A stretch of DNA of 29,452 nucleotides. Source: JBAPRR01 sp049281195 (lineage in GTDB: Bacteria; Actinomycetota; Acidimicrobiia; Acidimicrobiales; CAVXTF01). Below the pieces are notes generated by a model, which was not told the DNA's origin, did not search any database, and saw nothing but the letters and a program-made list of their open reading frames with translations. The stretch lies in NCBI GenBank assembly GCA_049281195.1, contig JBAPRR010000327.1, forward strand, positions 1 through 29,452. The letters are read 5' to 3'. The translations under genes were made by a program, and so were the position numbers. How positions within the stretch are numbered: the first letter of the stretch is position 1; each line of letters opens with the position of its first letter. Positions 15,681 through 22,786 of this stretch are shown piece after piece.

Positions 15681-16415
15681 GTGGTGCCGTCTGCGCCGGT
15701 TCCCGGCGACTCCCGGAACCCGGCGTCCGACAGGGCGGCAACCCAGGTGTTCGTCTCCGATCTGGAGGCTGTCACCATCTCCGGTGAAGATGCCCACCAC
15801 CTGGCCACCGTCCTCAGGCTGAAAAGGGGCGAGACCGTCATCGCCTCGGACGGTCGGGGTTCGTGGCGCTCGTGCATCTTCATCGGCTCACAGCCGTGGA
15901 TCGAGCCGATCACAGAGTCCCGTTTCCTGCCCCAGAGCACCGATCGGGTGACCGTGGGGTTCGTGCCGGTGAAGGGGGACCGTCCCGAATGGGTGGTCCA
16001 GAAGCTGACCGAGGTGGGGGTCGACCGGATCGTGGTCCTGCGCTCTGAGCGCTCGGTCGTGAGATGGGAGGGCCCCCGGGCGGGCGGTGTCCTCGAACGC
16101 CTCGGCAAGGTCGCCACATCCGCGGCTGCCCAGTCCAGGCGGCCGTGGATCCCCGAGGTGGCCGGAGTGTTCAGACTGGCCGAGTTTGCCCAGGTAGGAC
16201 CTATTATTCTGGCCGAGCACGGAGGCCAGCGCCTGCACGGCGGTGCCCCGATCTGTGTGGGTCCGGAGGGGGGCTGGACCGACGCCGAGCTCGAGTTGGC
16301 ATCGGAAACCGTTGGGCTGGGTGCCGGAGTGTTGCGCTCGGAGACCGCCGCTGTGGTGGCCGGCGTGCTTGCCTGCGCTGAGCGTGACCGACTCCTGCCG
16401 GAAAGCGGGAAATGA
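15681..16415 (+). CDS. rsmE: 16S rRNA (uracil-1498-N3)-methyltransferase
   Basis: A 244-residue SPOUT-fold methyltransferase that methylates U1498 of 16S rRNA with SAM. The N-terminal PUA-like part has DAHHLATVLRLKRGETVIASDG. The knot domain has KLTEVGVDRIVVLRSERSV, SAAAQSRRPWIPEV, and the SAM-binding CVGPEGGWTDAELELA with LGAGVLRSETAAVVA at the end, all typical of RsmE. The start is one of two adjacent GTG codons (15681 or 15684), 11 bases after dnaJ. It follows dnaJ in many genomes. A GC-rich hairpin right after the stop probably ends this transcription unit. Confidence 0.95.
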   Translation: MVPSAPVPGDSRNPASDRAATQVFVSDLEAVTISGEDAHHLATVLRLKRGETVIASDGRGSWRSCIFIGSQPWIEPITESRFLPQSTDRVTVGFVPVKGDRPEWVVQKLTEVGVDRIVVLRSERSVVRWEGPRAGGVLERLGKVATSAAAQSRRPWIPEVAGVFRLAEFAQVGPIILAEHGGQRLHGGAPICVGPEGGWTDAELELASETVGLGAGVLRSETAAVVAGVLACAERDRLLPESGK

Positions 16416-16417
16416 CA

Positions 16418-16438
16418 GGCCCCCTCACTAGGGGGTCC
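16418..16438 (+). terminator. GC-rich hairpin after rsmE
   Basis: CCCCCT-cact-AGGGGG with an outer GG/CC pair (one bulged T) directly after the rsmE stop, followed by only TT. A probable terminator for the hrcA-dnaJ-rsmE unit. Confidence 0.45.
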
Positions 16439-16474
16439 TTGCACCGGCCACGCTGAGTGGGCAAGATTGCGTGC

Positions 16475-17062
16475 ATGGTCATGGTCAATCACACGACTGC
16501 CATTCAAGAAGATGAGCAGGAGGAAGGCGCACGGGCCGCTTACGCACGCGCAGTGGGCGCCCGGCTACGGGTTGTCCGCAAGCAGATGCGGCTCTCGCTC
16601 CAGGCGGTCGAGGCGATGTCGAGCCAGGAATTCAAGGCTTCCGTGCTCGGCGCATACGAAAGAGGAGAACGAGCCATCTCCGTCCCCAGGCTCCAGAGAC
16701 TGGCGAGGCTCTACGACGTGCCGGTGGATCAGCTCCTCCCCCACGACGAGCTCGAGGAGGACCGCTGGGGGGCTCAGGCTCCGAGCTCTGATGGTCCCCA
16801 GAACAATTCGAGGGTCCTTCGCCCCTGGGACGGCAACGAGAAGATCACCATCGACCTGGCGAAACTCAACTCCGTGAGCGGTCCGGAACGGGATCTGTTG
16901 CGCCGGTTCCTGAGCATGATCCAGGTTCAGCGTCAGGACTTCAACGGCAGGATGATCACCATCCGTGCCGAGGATCTGAGGGCTATCGCGTGCTTGTTCG
17001 GTGTCACGCCTGACGCCATGAGCCGCAGGCTCGACGAACTGGGCCTAAGAGTCATCGGTTGA
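16475..17062 (+). CDS. bldD: BldD-like transcriptional regulator with c-di-GMP signature
   Basis: A 195-residue DNA-binding protein aligned over its full length with Streptomyces BldD. Residues 22-90 are the XRE/Cro-type HTH (GARLRVVRKQMRLSLQAVE, then VLGAYERGERAISVPRLQRLARLYDVPVDQLLP), very close to BldD. A variable acidic linker (91-120) follows. The C-terminal domain (121-195) starts KITIDLAKL and contains RQD at 153-155 and RAED at 164-167, exactly the RxD-x8-RxxD signature with which BldD binds tetrameric c-di-GMP. It should therefore be a c-di-GMP-controlled repressor. The start is uncertain: ATG 16475 is used here, with GTG 16457 and ATG 16481 as alternatives; no ribosome binding site is decisive. 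A hairpin plus TTTGT follows the stop. Confidence 0.88.
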   Translation: MVMVNHTTAIQEDEQEEGARAAYARAVGARLRVVRKQMRLSLQAVEAMSSQEFKASVLGAYERGERAISVPRLQRLARLYDVPVDQLLPHDELEEDRWGAQAPSSDGPQNNSRVLRPWDGNEKITIDLAKLNSVSGPERDLLRRFLSMIQVQRQDFNGRMITIRAEDLRAIACLFGVTPDAMSRRLDELGLRVIG

Positions 17063-17068
17063 TCCGCG

Positions 17069-17092
17069 ATCGGCCCGTTGTGGCCGATTTGT
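17069..17092 (+). terminator. Intrinsic terminator after the bldD-like gene
   Basis: ATCGGCC-cgttgt-GGCCGAT is a perfect 7-bp stem starting 6 nt after the stop, followed by TTTGT. A good short terminator. Confidence 0.6.
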
Positions 17093-17153
17093 AACAGCCT
17101 GTTCGTAAATTGCCTGGCCCGCATAGGAGTCGCCTTAGGCCTACCTGGGTAGG
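17093..17153 (+). promoter_or_regulatory. Operator-like dyads upstream of the small HTH gene
   Basis: Three compact palindromes lie between the two hairpins: AACAG-c-CTGTT at 17093-17103, TAGGCCTA at 17136-17143, and CCTACC-tg-GGTAGG at 17140-17153. TAGGGT at 17150-17155 fits a -10 box. Together these look like a promoter/operator region; no regulator can be assigned from the sequence alone. Confidence 0.4.
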
Positions 17154-17166
17154 GTGAGTGTTGTGG

Positions 17167-17185
17167 GGGGCTGGGCAGCCCTTTT
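17167..17185 (+). terminator. Terminator-like hairpin in the leader of the HTH gene
   Basis: GGGCT-gggc-AGCCC followed by TTTT, which ends 3 nt before the GGAGG ribosome binding site at 17189-17193. It could be an attenuator, a structure that controls ribosome access, or a back-up terminator for bldD. Confidence 0.5.
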
Positions 17186-17197
17186 GTCGGAGGCAAG

Positions 17198-17476
17198 GTG
17201 AACGAGCAGATTGACTGGATGAGCACGAAAGAGGCCGCTGAGCACCTCGGCGTGACTCTGCGCAGCCTGTACCGCTTCATCGACGAAGGAACCTTGCCGG
17301 CCTACAAGTTCGGTCGCGTGATTCGTCTCAAAGCGGAGGATGTGGAGGGTTTCATCGAGGCCTGCCGGATTCCGCCCGGCAGTCTCGACCACCTCTATCC
17401 CGAGCTGAAAGGCGCCGCGGAGCGGCACAACAACCATTCCGGATCTGAGGAGCCACTGCGGGCATCTGGCTCTTGA
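17198..17476 (+). CDS. Small helix-turn-helix (excisionase/BldC-type) DNA-binding protein
   Basis: A 92-residue protein with a MerR-like HTH_17 domain at residues 7-57. It opens with MSTKEAAEHLGVTLRSLYRFIDEG, then LPAYKFGRVIRLKAEDVEGFIEA, the pattern of excisionase-family and BldC-like proteins. The C-terminal segment PPGSLDHLYPELKG is shared by actinobacterial homologues as I recall. The polar tail is variable. It is a probable transcription regulator or nucleoid-associated protein; targets are unknown. The start is GTG with a strong GGAGG 4 nt upstream. Its long leader holds several dyads. The HIT gene follows after 1 nt, so the two are co-transcribed. Despite the family name there is no prophage or integrase nearby. 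Confidence 0.85.
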   Translation: MNEQIDWMSTKEAAEHLGVTLRSLYRFIDEGTLPAYKFGRVIRLKAEDVEGFIEACRIPPGSLDHLYPELKGAAERHNNHSGSEEPLRASGS

Positions 17477-17477
17477 G

Positions 17478-17846
17478 GTGAGCGAAGCCTCGAGCGAGCC
17501 CGTTTCGGATTGTCTGTTCTGCAGGATCGTCGCGGGTGACATCCCCGCTGACATCGTGGCGGAGTCGGAACGGTCCGTGGCGTTCCGTGACATCAGCCCA
17601 CAGGCTCCGACGCACGTGTTGGTGGTGCCGCGCCGGCACATCGTCGACGCATCGGCCGTCGTGGCATCGGATGCGGACGACATCGTGGATCTGCTCCTCG
17701 TGGCCCAACAGGTCTCGGAGTCAGAGGGAATCGCAGAGAGTGGCTACCGGCTCATCATGAACGTGGGCAAGGACGCTCAGAACAGTGTGGGACACCTCCA
17801 CCTCCATGTGATCGGTGGGGCGCCATTGCGGGGTTCGCTGGGCTGA
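17478..17846 (+). CDS. HIT family nucleotide-binding hydrolase (HINT-like)
   Basis: A 122-residue histidine-triad protein, probably an AMP-lysine/AMP-phosphoramidate hydrolase. CLFCRIVAGDIPADIVAES at the N-terminus has two of the zinc-type cysteines, HVLVVPRRHI the conserved middle His, and the C-terminal triad is HLHLHVIGG preceded by G-x-S-V-G. Length is normal for HINT proteins (110-125). The GTG starts 1 nt after the stop of the HTH gene and no clear ribosome binding site is seen, so translation probably depends on the upstream gene. A PhoH-type ATPase follows after 12 nt. This HIT-PhoH-YbeY order is common in actinobacteria. Confidence 0.94.
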   Translation: MSEASSEPVSDCLFCRIVAGDIPADIVAESERSVAFRDISPQAPTHVLVVPRRHIVDASAVVASDADDIVDLLLVAQQVSESEGIAESGYRLIMNVGKDAQNSVGHLHLHVIGGAPLRGSLG

Positions 17847-17858
17847 GCCGGGCCCGGA

Positions 17859-18917
17859 GTGCTCGGCCGTGCGGAGGCTGCTGGTAGCCTCAAAACGCCA
17901 GTGTCATCAACCCAGGTCAAGATCCGCGTTCCCGGCAACCATCTGATGGTGGGCCTGCTCGGTCAGCGCGACGAGCTTCTCAGGTTGATCCAGGACGCGT
18001 TCAGCGGGACCCTCATCGTGGTCCGTGGGAACGAGATCAACATCGAGGGTGACGATGCAGATGTGGTCGGTCGCCTTTTCGATGAGCTGGTTCTCCTGAT
18101 CGAACAGGGCCACAAGCTCGACACTTCCGACATCGAGCGCACCATCGCCATGGTCCGAGACGACGTAAAGCCCTCTGACGTGCTTACGAGCGAGTTGCTC
18201 CGCTCAGCGCGCGGGCGTTCTGTGCATCCGAAGACCGCAGGACAAAAGCGCTACACGGACGCCATCGCAGCCAATGTGGTCACGATCGGCATCGGTCCGG
18301 CTGGAACGGGCAAGTCCTATCTTGCCGTCGCTCTCGCGGTACAGGCGCTCCAGGCCCACAAGGTGGACCGCATCATCCTCACCCGTCCGGCGGTCGAAGC
18401 GGGCGAGCGCCTCGGTTTCCTTCCGGGCGACATCATGGCCAAGGTCGATCCGTACCTGCGTCCCCTGTACGACGCTCTTTACGATCTGGTCGGTCCAGAA
18501 GGTGCGCAGCGCCTGCTCGACCGGCAGACCGTCGAGGTCGCCCCTCTCGCTTTCATGCGTGGACGCACCTTGAACAGAAGCTTCATAATTCTCGATGAGG
18601 CGCAGAACACGAGCCCCGAGCAAATGAAGATGTTCCTTACCAGGATGGGTTTCGGTTCGAAGGTAGTGATCACCGGCGACGTCACGCAGATCGACGTGCC
18701 CGGAGGGCGTTCGGGACTACTCGGTCTCGAGCCGATCCTCGGAGCTGTCGAGGGAATTGCGTTCGTTCATCTCGATCAACGCGACGTGGTGCGCCACCGG
18801 ATCGTGGCCGAGATCGTTGCGGCCTACGAACGCGCAGACATGGAAAAAACCGCCGCTCAGGCTGTCGAGCGTGCCGCGACCGAAGCTTCATACCGGGCGG
18901 ACCCAGATGGGCGTTGA
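17859..18917 (+). CDS. phoH: PhoH-like ATPase
   Basis: A 352-residue P-loop ATPase related to the helicase/RNase-associated PhoH family, thought to work with YbeY in RNA metabolism. An N-terminal RNA-binding (KH-like) region is at residues 20-90. The Walker A motif is GPAGTGKS at 146-153. The segment TRPAVEAGERLGFLPGD and the Walker B motif FIILDEAQN (242-250) follow, then VITGDVTQIDVP. All ATPase motifs are intact. Two starts are possible: GTG 17859 (used here) and GTG 17901. The second lies just after a perfect 6-bp hairpin (GAGGCT/AGCCTC, 17874-17891) and 10 nt after TAGCCT, so an internal promoter there is possible. It overlaps ybeY by 11 bases. Confidence 0.95.
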   Translation: MLGRAEAAGSLKTPVSSTQVKIRVPGNHLMVGLLGQRDELLRLIQDAFSGTLIVVRGNEINIEGDDADVVGRLFDELVLLIEQGHKLDTSDIERTIAMVRDDVKPSDVLTSELLRSARGRSVHPKTAGQKRYTDAIAANVVTIGIGPAGTGKSYLAVALAVQALQAHKVDRIILTRPAVEAGERLGFLPGDIMAKVDPYLRPLYDALYDLVGPEGAQRLLDRQTVEVAPLAFMRGRTLNRSFIILDEAQNTSPEQMKMFLTRMGFGSKVVITGDVTQIDVPGGRSGLLGLEPILGAVEGIAFVHLDQRDVVRHRIVAEIVAAYERADMEKTAAQAVERAATEASYRADPDGR

Positions 18918-19419
18918 CGTTTTCGTAGCTGACGAGCAGCAGAACGCGTCGGTAGATCTGGGACGGTTCGGAGACCTGGCTAAGAGGGTTCTCGAAGCCC
19001 AGTCGCTCAAAGGCGAGGTCGAGGTTTCGCTCCTCTTCGTCGACGAGGATTCCATGGCCGAGCTGAACGAGAGATTCCTGGGCGAAGTTGGGCCTACCGA
19101 TGTTCTCGCCTTTCCTATCGAGGACGAGCCGGAACCCGGAGGTCGCTCTCCCGACGAAGGGGGAACAGGTCCCGGCGGTCCGACGGAACCCGACGAAATA
19201 CCGCTTCTGTTGGGCGACGTCGTCGTGTGCCCCTCGGTAGCGGAGCGAAACGCCGCGGAGCGCGGTGTCGGACTCGTCGCAGAGGTAGAGCTGCTCGTCG
19301 TGCACGGCCTGCTGCACCTCCTCGGGATGGATCACGAGGAGGACGAAGAAGCCCAGCAGATGGAGCGACGTCAAAGTGATCTGCTCGCCCGGTTCGGTTC
19401 GTCCGGCAATCCCGAATAG
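18907..19419 (+). CDS. ybeY: Endoribonuclease YbeY
   Basis: A 170-residue metal-dependent endoribonuclease needed for 16S rRNA 3'-end maturation and ribosome quality control. The zinc-binding signature HGLLHLLGMDH gives His133, His137 and His143. The upstream conserved strand is EVEVSLLFVDEDSMAELNERFLG, followed by PTDVLAFP and LLGDVVVCP. Between these, residues 73-98 form a Gly/Pro/Glu-rich insert, longer than in E. coli but in a loop known to vary. The ATG overlaps the end of phoH by 11 bases, so the two genes are translationally coupled; the CNNM gene begins 9 nt after the stop. Confidence 0.96.
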   Translation: MGVDVFVADEQQNASVDLGRFGDLAKRVLEAQSLKGEVEVSLLFVDEDSMAELNERFLGEVGPTDVLAFPIEDEPEPGGRSPDEGGTGPGGPTEPDEIPLLLGDVVVCPSVAERNAAERGVGLVAEVELLVVHGLLHLLGMDHEEDEEAQQMERRQSDLLARFGSSGNPE

Positions 19420-19428
19420 CCGGTCCGT

Positions 19429-20763
19429 ATGACAGGCGATATCAACATGCTGCTCGCAGCAGCGAAGTTCCGCGCGGACGACCTCATCCTCATCGTCGTG
19501 GTGATCCTTCTGCTCGGGGGATCGGCAGTGCTCGCACTGGCGGAGACCAGCCTGGTGCGCACGAGCAGAGCGAAAGCGCTTGCTCTAGAAGACGAACGCC
19601 ACCGCGGTGCCCGCCAGCTAGTGCGGCTGGTCGAGCACCCGGAGACGTTCTTGAACGGCGTCCTATTGGTGGTGCTCGTATGCCAGCTGGTCACCGCCAC
19701 CCTGGTCGGCCTGCTGGCCGAAGAGTGGTTCGGCGGTTGGGGTGTCTTCGTGGCCCTGATCTTCGAAATCGTGGTGATCTTCGTGCTCGCAGAAGCGATC
19801 CCGAAGAACTACGCGGTACGCAACCCTGACCGTTCCGCGCTCTTCTCCGCCCCCTTTGTGGCGGTGGTGGTCCGGTTCTGGCCCGTCCGGATGCTCTCGA
19901 ACGCGCTGGTATGGCTGGCAGAAAAGATCTCGGGCGGCCCCACCGGCGCGGCGACCGTCTCCGAGTCGGAGCTACTGGCCATGGCCGACGTGGCCACAGA
20001 AGAGGAAGTGATCGAGCATTCAGAACGGGTTCTCATCCATTCGATCATCGAGTTCGGAGACACCGTCGTACGCGAGGTGATGGTCCCGCGTCCCGACATG
20101 CATGCCGTCGAAGCCGACATGTCGGTTTCAGATGCGCTCGGCGAAGCGATGGACGACGGCTTCAGCCGCATGCCCGTGTACGACGGGAACATCGACGACG
20201 TGGTGGGCATCGCTTACGCGAAGGACCTCATGCGTGCGGAGCGCGCATCACGCGGCGGCGAGCTGGTCGGAAGCCATGTGCGCGAAGCGCGTTTCGTACC
20301 AGAGACCAAACGCGTGGCGAGCCTGATGCGCGAGATGCAGGAGCTCAAGTACCACCTGGCGATCGTGGTGGACGAGTACGGGGGGACCGCCGGTCTCGTG
20401 ACCCTCGAGGATCTCATCGAGGAGCTGGTCGGCGAGATCGTCGACGAGTACGACATGGAAGAACCTCAGGTCGAGCGGCTACCCGACGGCGAGGTATCGG
20501 TGTCCGCACGTCTCGGGGTGGACGAGCTGGCCGAACTTCTCGACACCGAGCTACCCACGGGTAGCTGGGACACCGTGGGCGGGCTGGTATTCGATCGCCT
20601 CGGCCACGTGCCCGAGCAGGGTGAGGCCGTGGTGGTCGACGGCCTGCGCCTGGTGGCCGAACGCGTCGAGGGGAACCGGATCGGAAGAGTCAGGGTAGGC
20701 CAGGCCGTCACTTCAGCTCCCGGCGACGAAAAAACGCACTCCGAGCAGAATGGCAGCTCGTAG
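19429..20763 (+). CDS. Hemolysin/CorC-type CNNM-CBS transporter-associated protein
   Basis: A 444-residue membrane protein of the CNNM (DUF21) family, linked to Mg2+ and other divalent cation transport; older names are hemolysin C or TlyC-like. The CNNM domain with about four hydrophobic segments spans residues 15-185 and includes AETSLVRTSRAKALAL and LAEAIPKNYAVRNP. Two CBS domains at about 205-335 include VREVMVPRPDMHAV, GFSRMPVYDGNIDDVVGI and the VDEYGGTAGLVTLEDLIEELVGEI hallmark. The C-terminal CorC_HlyC domain is at about 350-430. CBS domains usually sense adenine nucleotides. It sits between ybeY and era as in many actinobacteria. Its stop codon lies inside the duplicated start segment of era. 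Confidence 0.94.
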   Translation: MTGDINMLLAAAKFRADDLILIVVVILLLGGSAVLALAETSLVRTSRAKALALEDERHRGARQLVRLVEHPETFLNGVLLVVLVCQLVTATLVGLLAEEWFGGWGVFVALIFEIVVIFVLAEAIPKNYAVRNPDRSALFSAPFVAVVVRFWPVRMLSNALVWLAEKISGGPTGAATVSESELLAMADVATEEEVIEHSERVLIHSIIEFGDTVVREVMVPRPDMHAVEADMSVSDALGEAMDDGFSRMPVYDGNIDDVVGIAYAKDLMRAERASRGGELVGSHVREARFVPETKRVASLMREMQELKYHLAIVVDEYGGTAGLVTLEDLIEELVGEIVDEYDMEEPQVERLPDGEVSVSARLGVDELAELLDTELPTGSWDTVGGLVFDRLGHVPEQGEAVVVDGLRLVAERVEGNRIGRVRVGQAVTSAPGDEKTHSEQNGSS

Positions 20764-20793
20764 GAGATGAGCCATCTCGTAGGAGATGAGCCA
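20757..20793 (+). repeat. Tandem duplication of the era translation start region
   Basis: An 18-base unit, CTCGTAGGAGATGAGCCA, occurs at 20757-20774 and again at 20776-20793 (period 19). Each copy holds a TAG, an AGGAG ribosome binding site and an ATG. The two ATGs are in different frames. Confidence 0.9.
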
Positions 20794-21675
20794 CTGGCAC
20801 CCGACATGAGCGACACGCCCTTTCGCTCAGGATTCGTCGCGGTCGTGGGAAGGCCCAACGTGGGCAAGTCCACGCTCGTCAACCAGATGGTCGGTTCCAA
20901 GGTCACGATCACGTCCCCGCGGCCGAACACCACACGCAGAACCGTGCGCGGCGTACTTCAACGCCCCGGTGTGCAGGTTGTGTTCGTCGACACTCCGGGA
21001 CTGCACAAGCCGCGCACCGCACTCGGGGAGCGCCTGAACGAGCACGTGGGAACGGCACTCGAGGACGTAGACCTGGTCATGCCCGTGATCGACGCCACCG
21101 CGCGCATCGGACCGGGTGACAGAAGGGTCCTCGAAAGCTCGATGCATGGTCGCGACCCGGCCACGGTGCTCATCGTGGTGAACAAGATCGATGCGGCTTC
21201 TAAGAGAGAAACAGTGGAGCAGCTGTTGAAGGCCAGCGATCTGTCGTCGGAGTCGGAGATCTTTCCCGTCTGCGCCACTACCGGACAGGGTGTCGAGGCG
21301 CTTGTCGGGGCTGTCATCGATCGCCTTCCTGAGGGTCCGCCCTACTTTCCCGACGGGACCCACAGTGACGTGGCGGAAAGCTTCTGGGTCGCGGAGATCG
21401 TGCGCGAAGCGCTGCTCGAAAGAGTCGAAGACGAGCTGCCCCACTCGATCGCGTGCCGGGTCATCGAGTGGGAATTCCCGTACATAAAAGTGGAGATCCT
21501 CGTCGAGCGCGAATCGCAGAAGGGGATCGTGATCGGCCACGGTGGGTCGCTTCTCAAAGACGTCGGAATAGCGGTGCGAAAGCAGCTGCCGGAAGGCGCG
21601 TACCTGGAGCTGAGAGTGAACGTCGAGCCCCGCTGGCAACAGCGCCGCGACACCATCGAGCGCCTCGGATACTGA
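20767..21675 (+). CDS. era: GTPase Era
   Basis: A 302-residue (first ATG) or 289-residue (ATG 20806) GTPase that binds 16S rRNA and aids 30S assembly. G1 is GRPNVGKS (28-35), the G2/effector segment TSPRPNTTRRTVRG, G3 DTPG (75-78), G4 NKID (139-142). The C-terminal KH domain is in the region of GIVIGHGGSLLKDVGIAVRKQL with the final PRWQQRRD. Three starts are possible because the initiation segment is duplicated. The ATG at 20767 has AGGAG directly upstream with no spacer. The ATG at 20786 is out of frame and opens a 7-codon ORF that ends as ATGA on the ATG at 20806. MSDTPFRSGFVAVVG from 20806 looks most like a standard Era N-terminus. Confidence 0.96.
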   Translation: MSHLVGDEPLAPDMSDTPFRSGFVAVVGRPNVGKSTLVNQMVGSKVTITSPRPNTTRRTVRGVLQRPGVQVVFVDTPGLHKPRTALGERLNEHVGTALEDVDLVMPVIDATARIGPGDRRVLESSMHGRDPATVLIVVNKIDAASKRETVEQLLKASDLSSESEIFPVCATTGQGVEALVGAVIDRLPEGPPYFPDGTHSDVAESFWVAEIVREALLERVEDELPHSIACRVIEWEFPYIKVEILVERESQKGIVIGHGGSLLKDVGIAVRKQLPEGAYLELRVNVEPRWQQRRDTIERLGY

Positions 21676-21686
21676 GCTTGTTGCGG

Positions 21687-22751
21687 TCAGTTCGCCCGGG
21701 AGTGGATGAGCTGGTTGACCAGGTTTGTGGCGGCGGTACGCGAGTCGACGCCGAGCTTCGAAAGAGCACGCTCGATGTGCTTGCTCACCGTGCGAGGACT
21801 TATCTCGAGGCGGCGGGCGACGTCTTTCGTGGCCACTCCCGTAACGATCAATTGCATGACATCGCACTCGCGGGCGGTCAGTCCGAGCTTCCTGAGCGCG
21901 GGGCGTGCCGGCTGATCGTCGCGTTCTGAGACGAGCAGGACAGTGCCGCTTGCCGTGTCCAGCCTCCTGATCAACAGAACCCCGTGCACGAACGGCCACT
22001 CCGGAGCGGGCGCCGGCCGGGGCTCTGCCAGCCAAGCCTGGATCTCACCGGGAACCGAACCGCCCCGACCGGGGAAGTGACGCTGGAGCATGCGCGTCGC
22101 GAATGAGGTGGCGTGCTCGATCCTGCCGCTCTCGCTCAACAGGATCACTCCCTCACCGGCAACATCTGTGACCATTTCCATGGCCAGCAGTGCGCGTTGG
22201 ACCCGTTCGTACGCCTTGGAGTTTCTGTACGCCTGGACCAGGTGCGGTCGAAGCAGGTTCAAAACCGTGCGGTCGCGCCCTGTGAAACCCCTGACCGCCC
22301 GATCGGCTGTTATGCCGACGGTCAGATCGTTCGCCGGCAGGACGAAACTGATCTGATCTTCGGTCCCGAGGAACGAGTAGAACTCGCGATAGAGGCTGGT
22401 CGAGTGAAAGTCCTCTGCACTCACGAAGTCCGAGATGGCCCAGGGCCTACCGTCGCCGGTCTTGCGGTAATGGGTGATCACAGGATGGTCGTCTATATGG
22501 CTCATGAAGGTCTGGCTCATGTCCTCGATCCGCGAATTCCATTCGCGCTCCATGGATGGAGGAAGCGAGGCCAGCATGTTGTTGGCTTCCAGATCCACCT
22601 CGTTCCAGGCGGGATGATCGGCCTGCACAAGACGGGGCAGAAGGCTCACCGTGTCGTGACGTAGCTCGACCAGAGGTCGTACCGGAGCGAGCTCCGATAT
22701 GACCTCCAATAGGGCCACCATGTCATCGTGGTCGAGCTCGGTAGTGAACAT
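21687..22751 (-). CDS. LuxR-type transcriptional regulator
   Basis: A 354-residue regulator with a C-terminal LuxR/FixJ HTH from residue 289: LGLTARECDVMQLIVTGVATKDVARRLEISPRTVSKHIERALSKLGVDSRTAA, given here by position 289-341 of the protein. The N-terminal 280 residues show no transmembrane segment and no receiver-type Asp pocket. Part of it (about 180-265) has the mixed strand-helix pattern of GAF/PAS sensors, but I cannot assign a ligand. It is therefore an orphan, probably ligand-sensing LuxR protein. An ATG at 22751 is used; a TTG at 22763 is an alternative. It lies 35 nt after the dinG-type gene on the same strand and converges on era. Confidence 0.88.
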   Translation of the reverse strand: MFTTELDHDDMVALLEVISELAPVRPLVELRHDTVSLLPRLVQADHPAWNEVDLEANNMLASLPPSMEREWNSRIEDMSQTFMSHIDDHPVITHYRKTGDGRPWAISDFVSAEDFHSTSLYREFYSFLGTEDQISFVLPANDLTVGITADRAVRGFTGRDRTVLNLLRPHLVQAYRNSKAYERVQRALLAMEMVTDVAGEGVILLSESGRIEHATSFATRMLQRHFPGRGGSVPGEIQAWLAEPRPAPAPEWPFVHGVLLIRRLDTASGTVLLVSERDDQPARPALRKLGLTARECDVMQLIVTGVATKDVARRLEISPRTVSKHIERALSKLGVDSRTAATNLVNQLIHSRAN

Positions 22752-22786
22752 CGCTTGCGCCAAGGCTAGTTACCGGCCGAACGACC

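Noticed and set aside
17198..17476. Excisionase gene marking a prophage or integrative element
   Set aside because: The HTH fold is shared with BldC-like regulators, neighbours are conserved housekeeping genes and no integrase or attachment repeat is seen.
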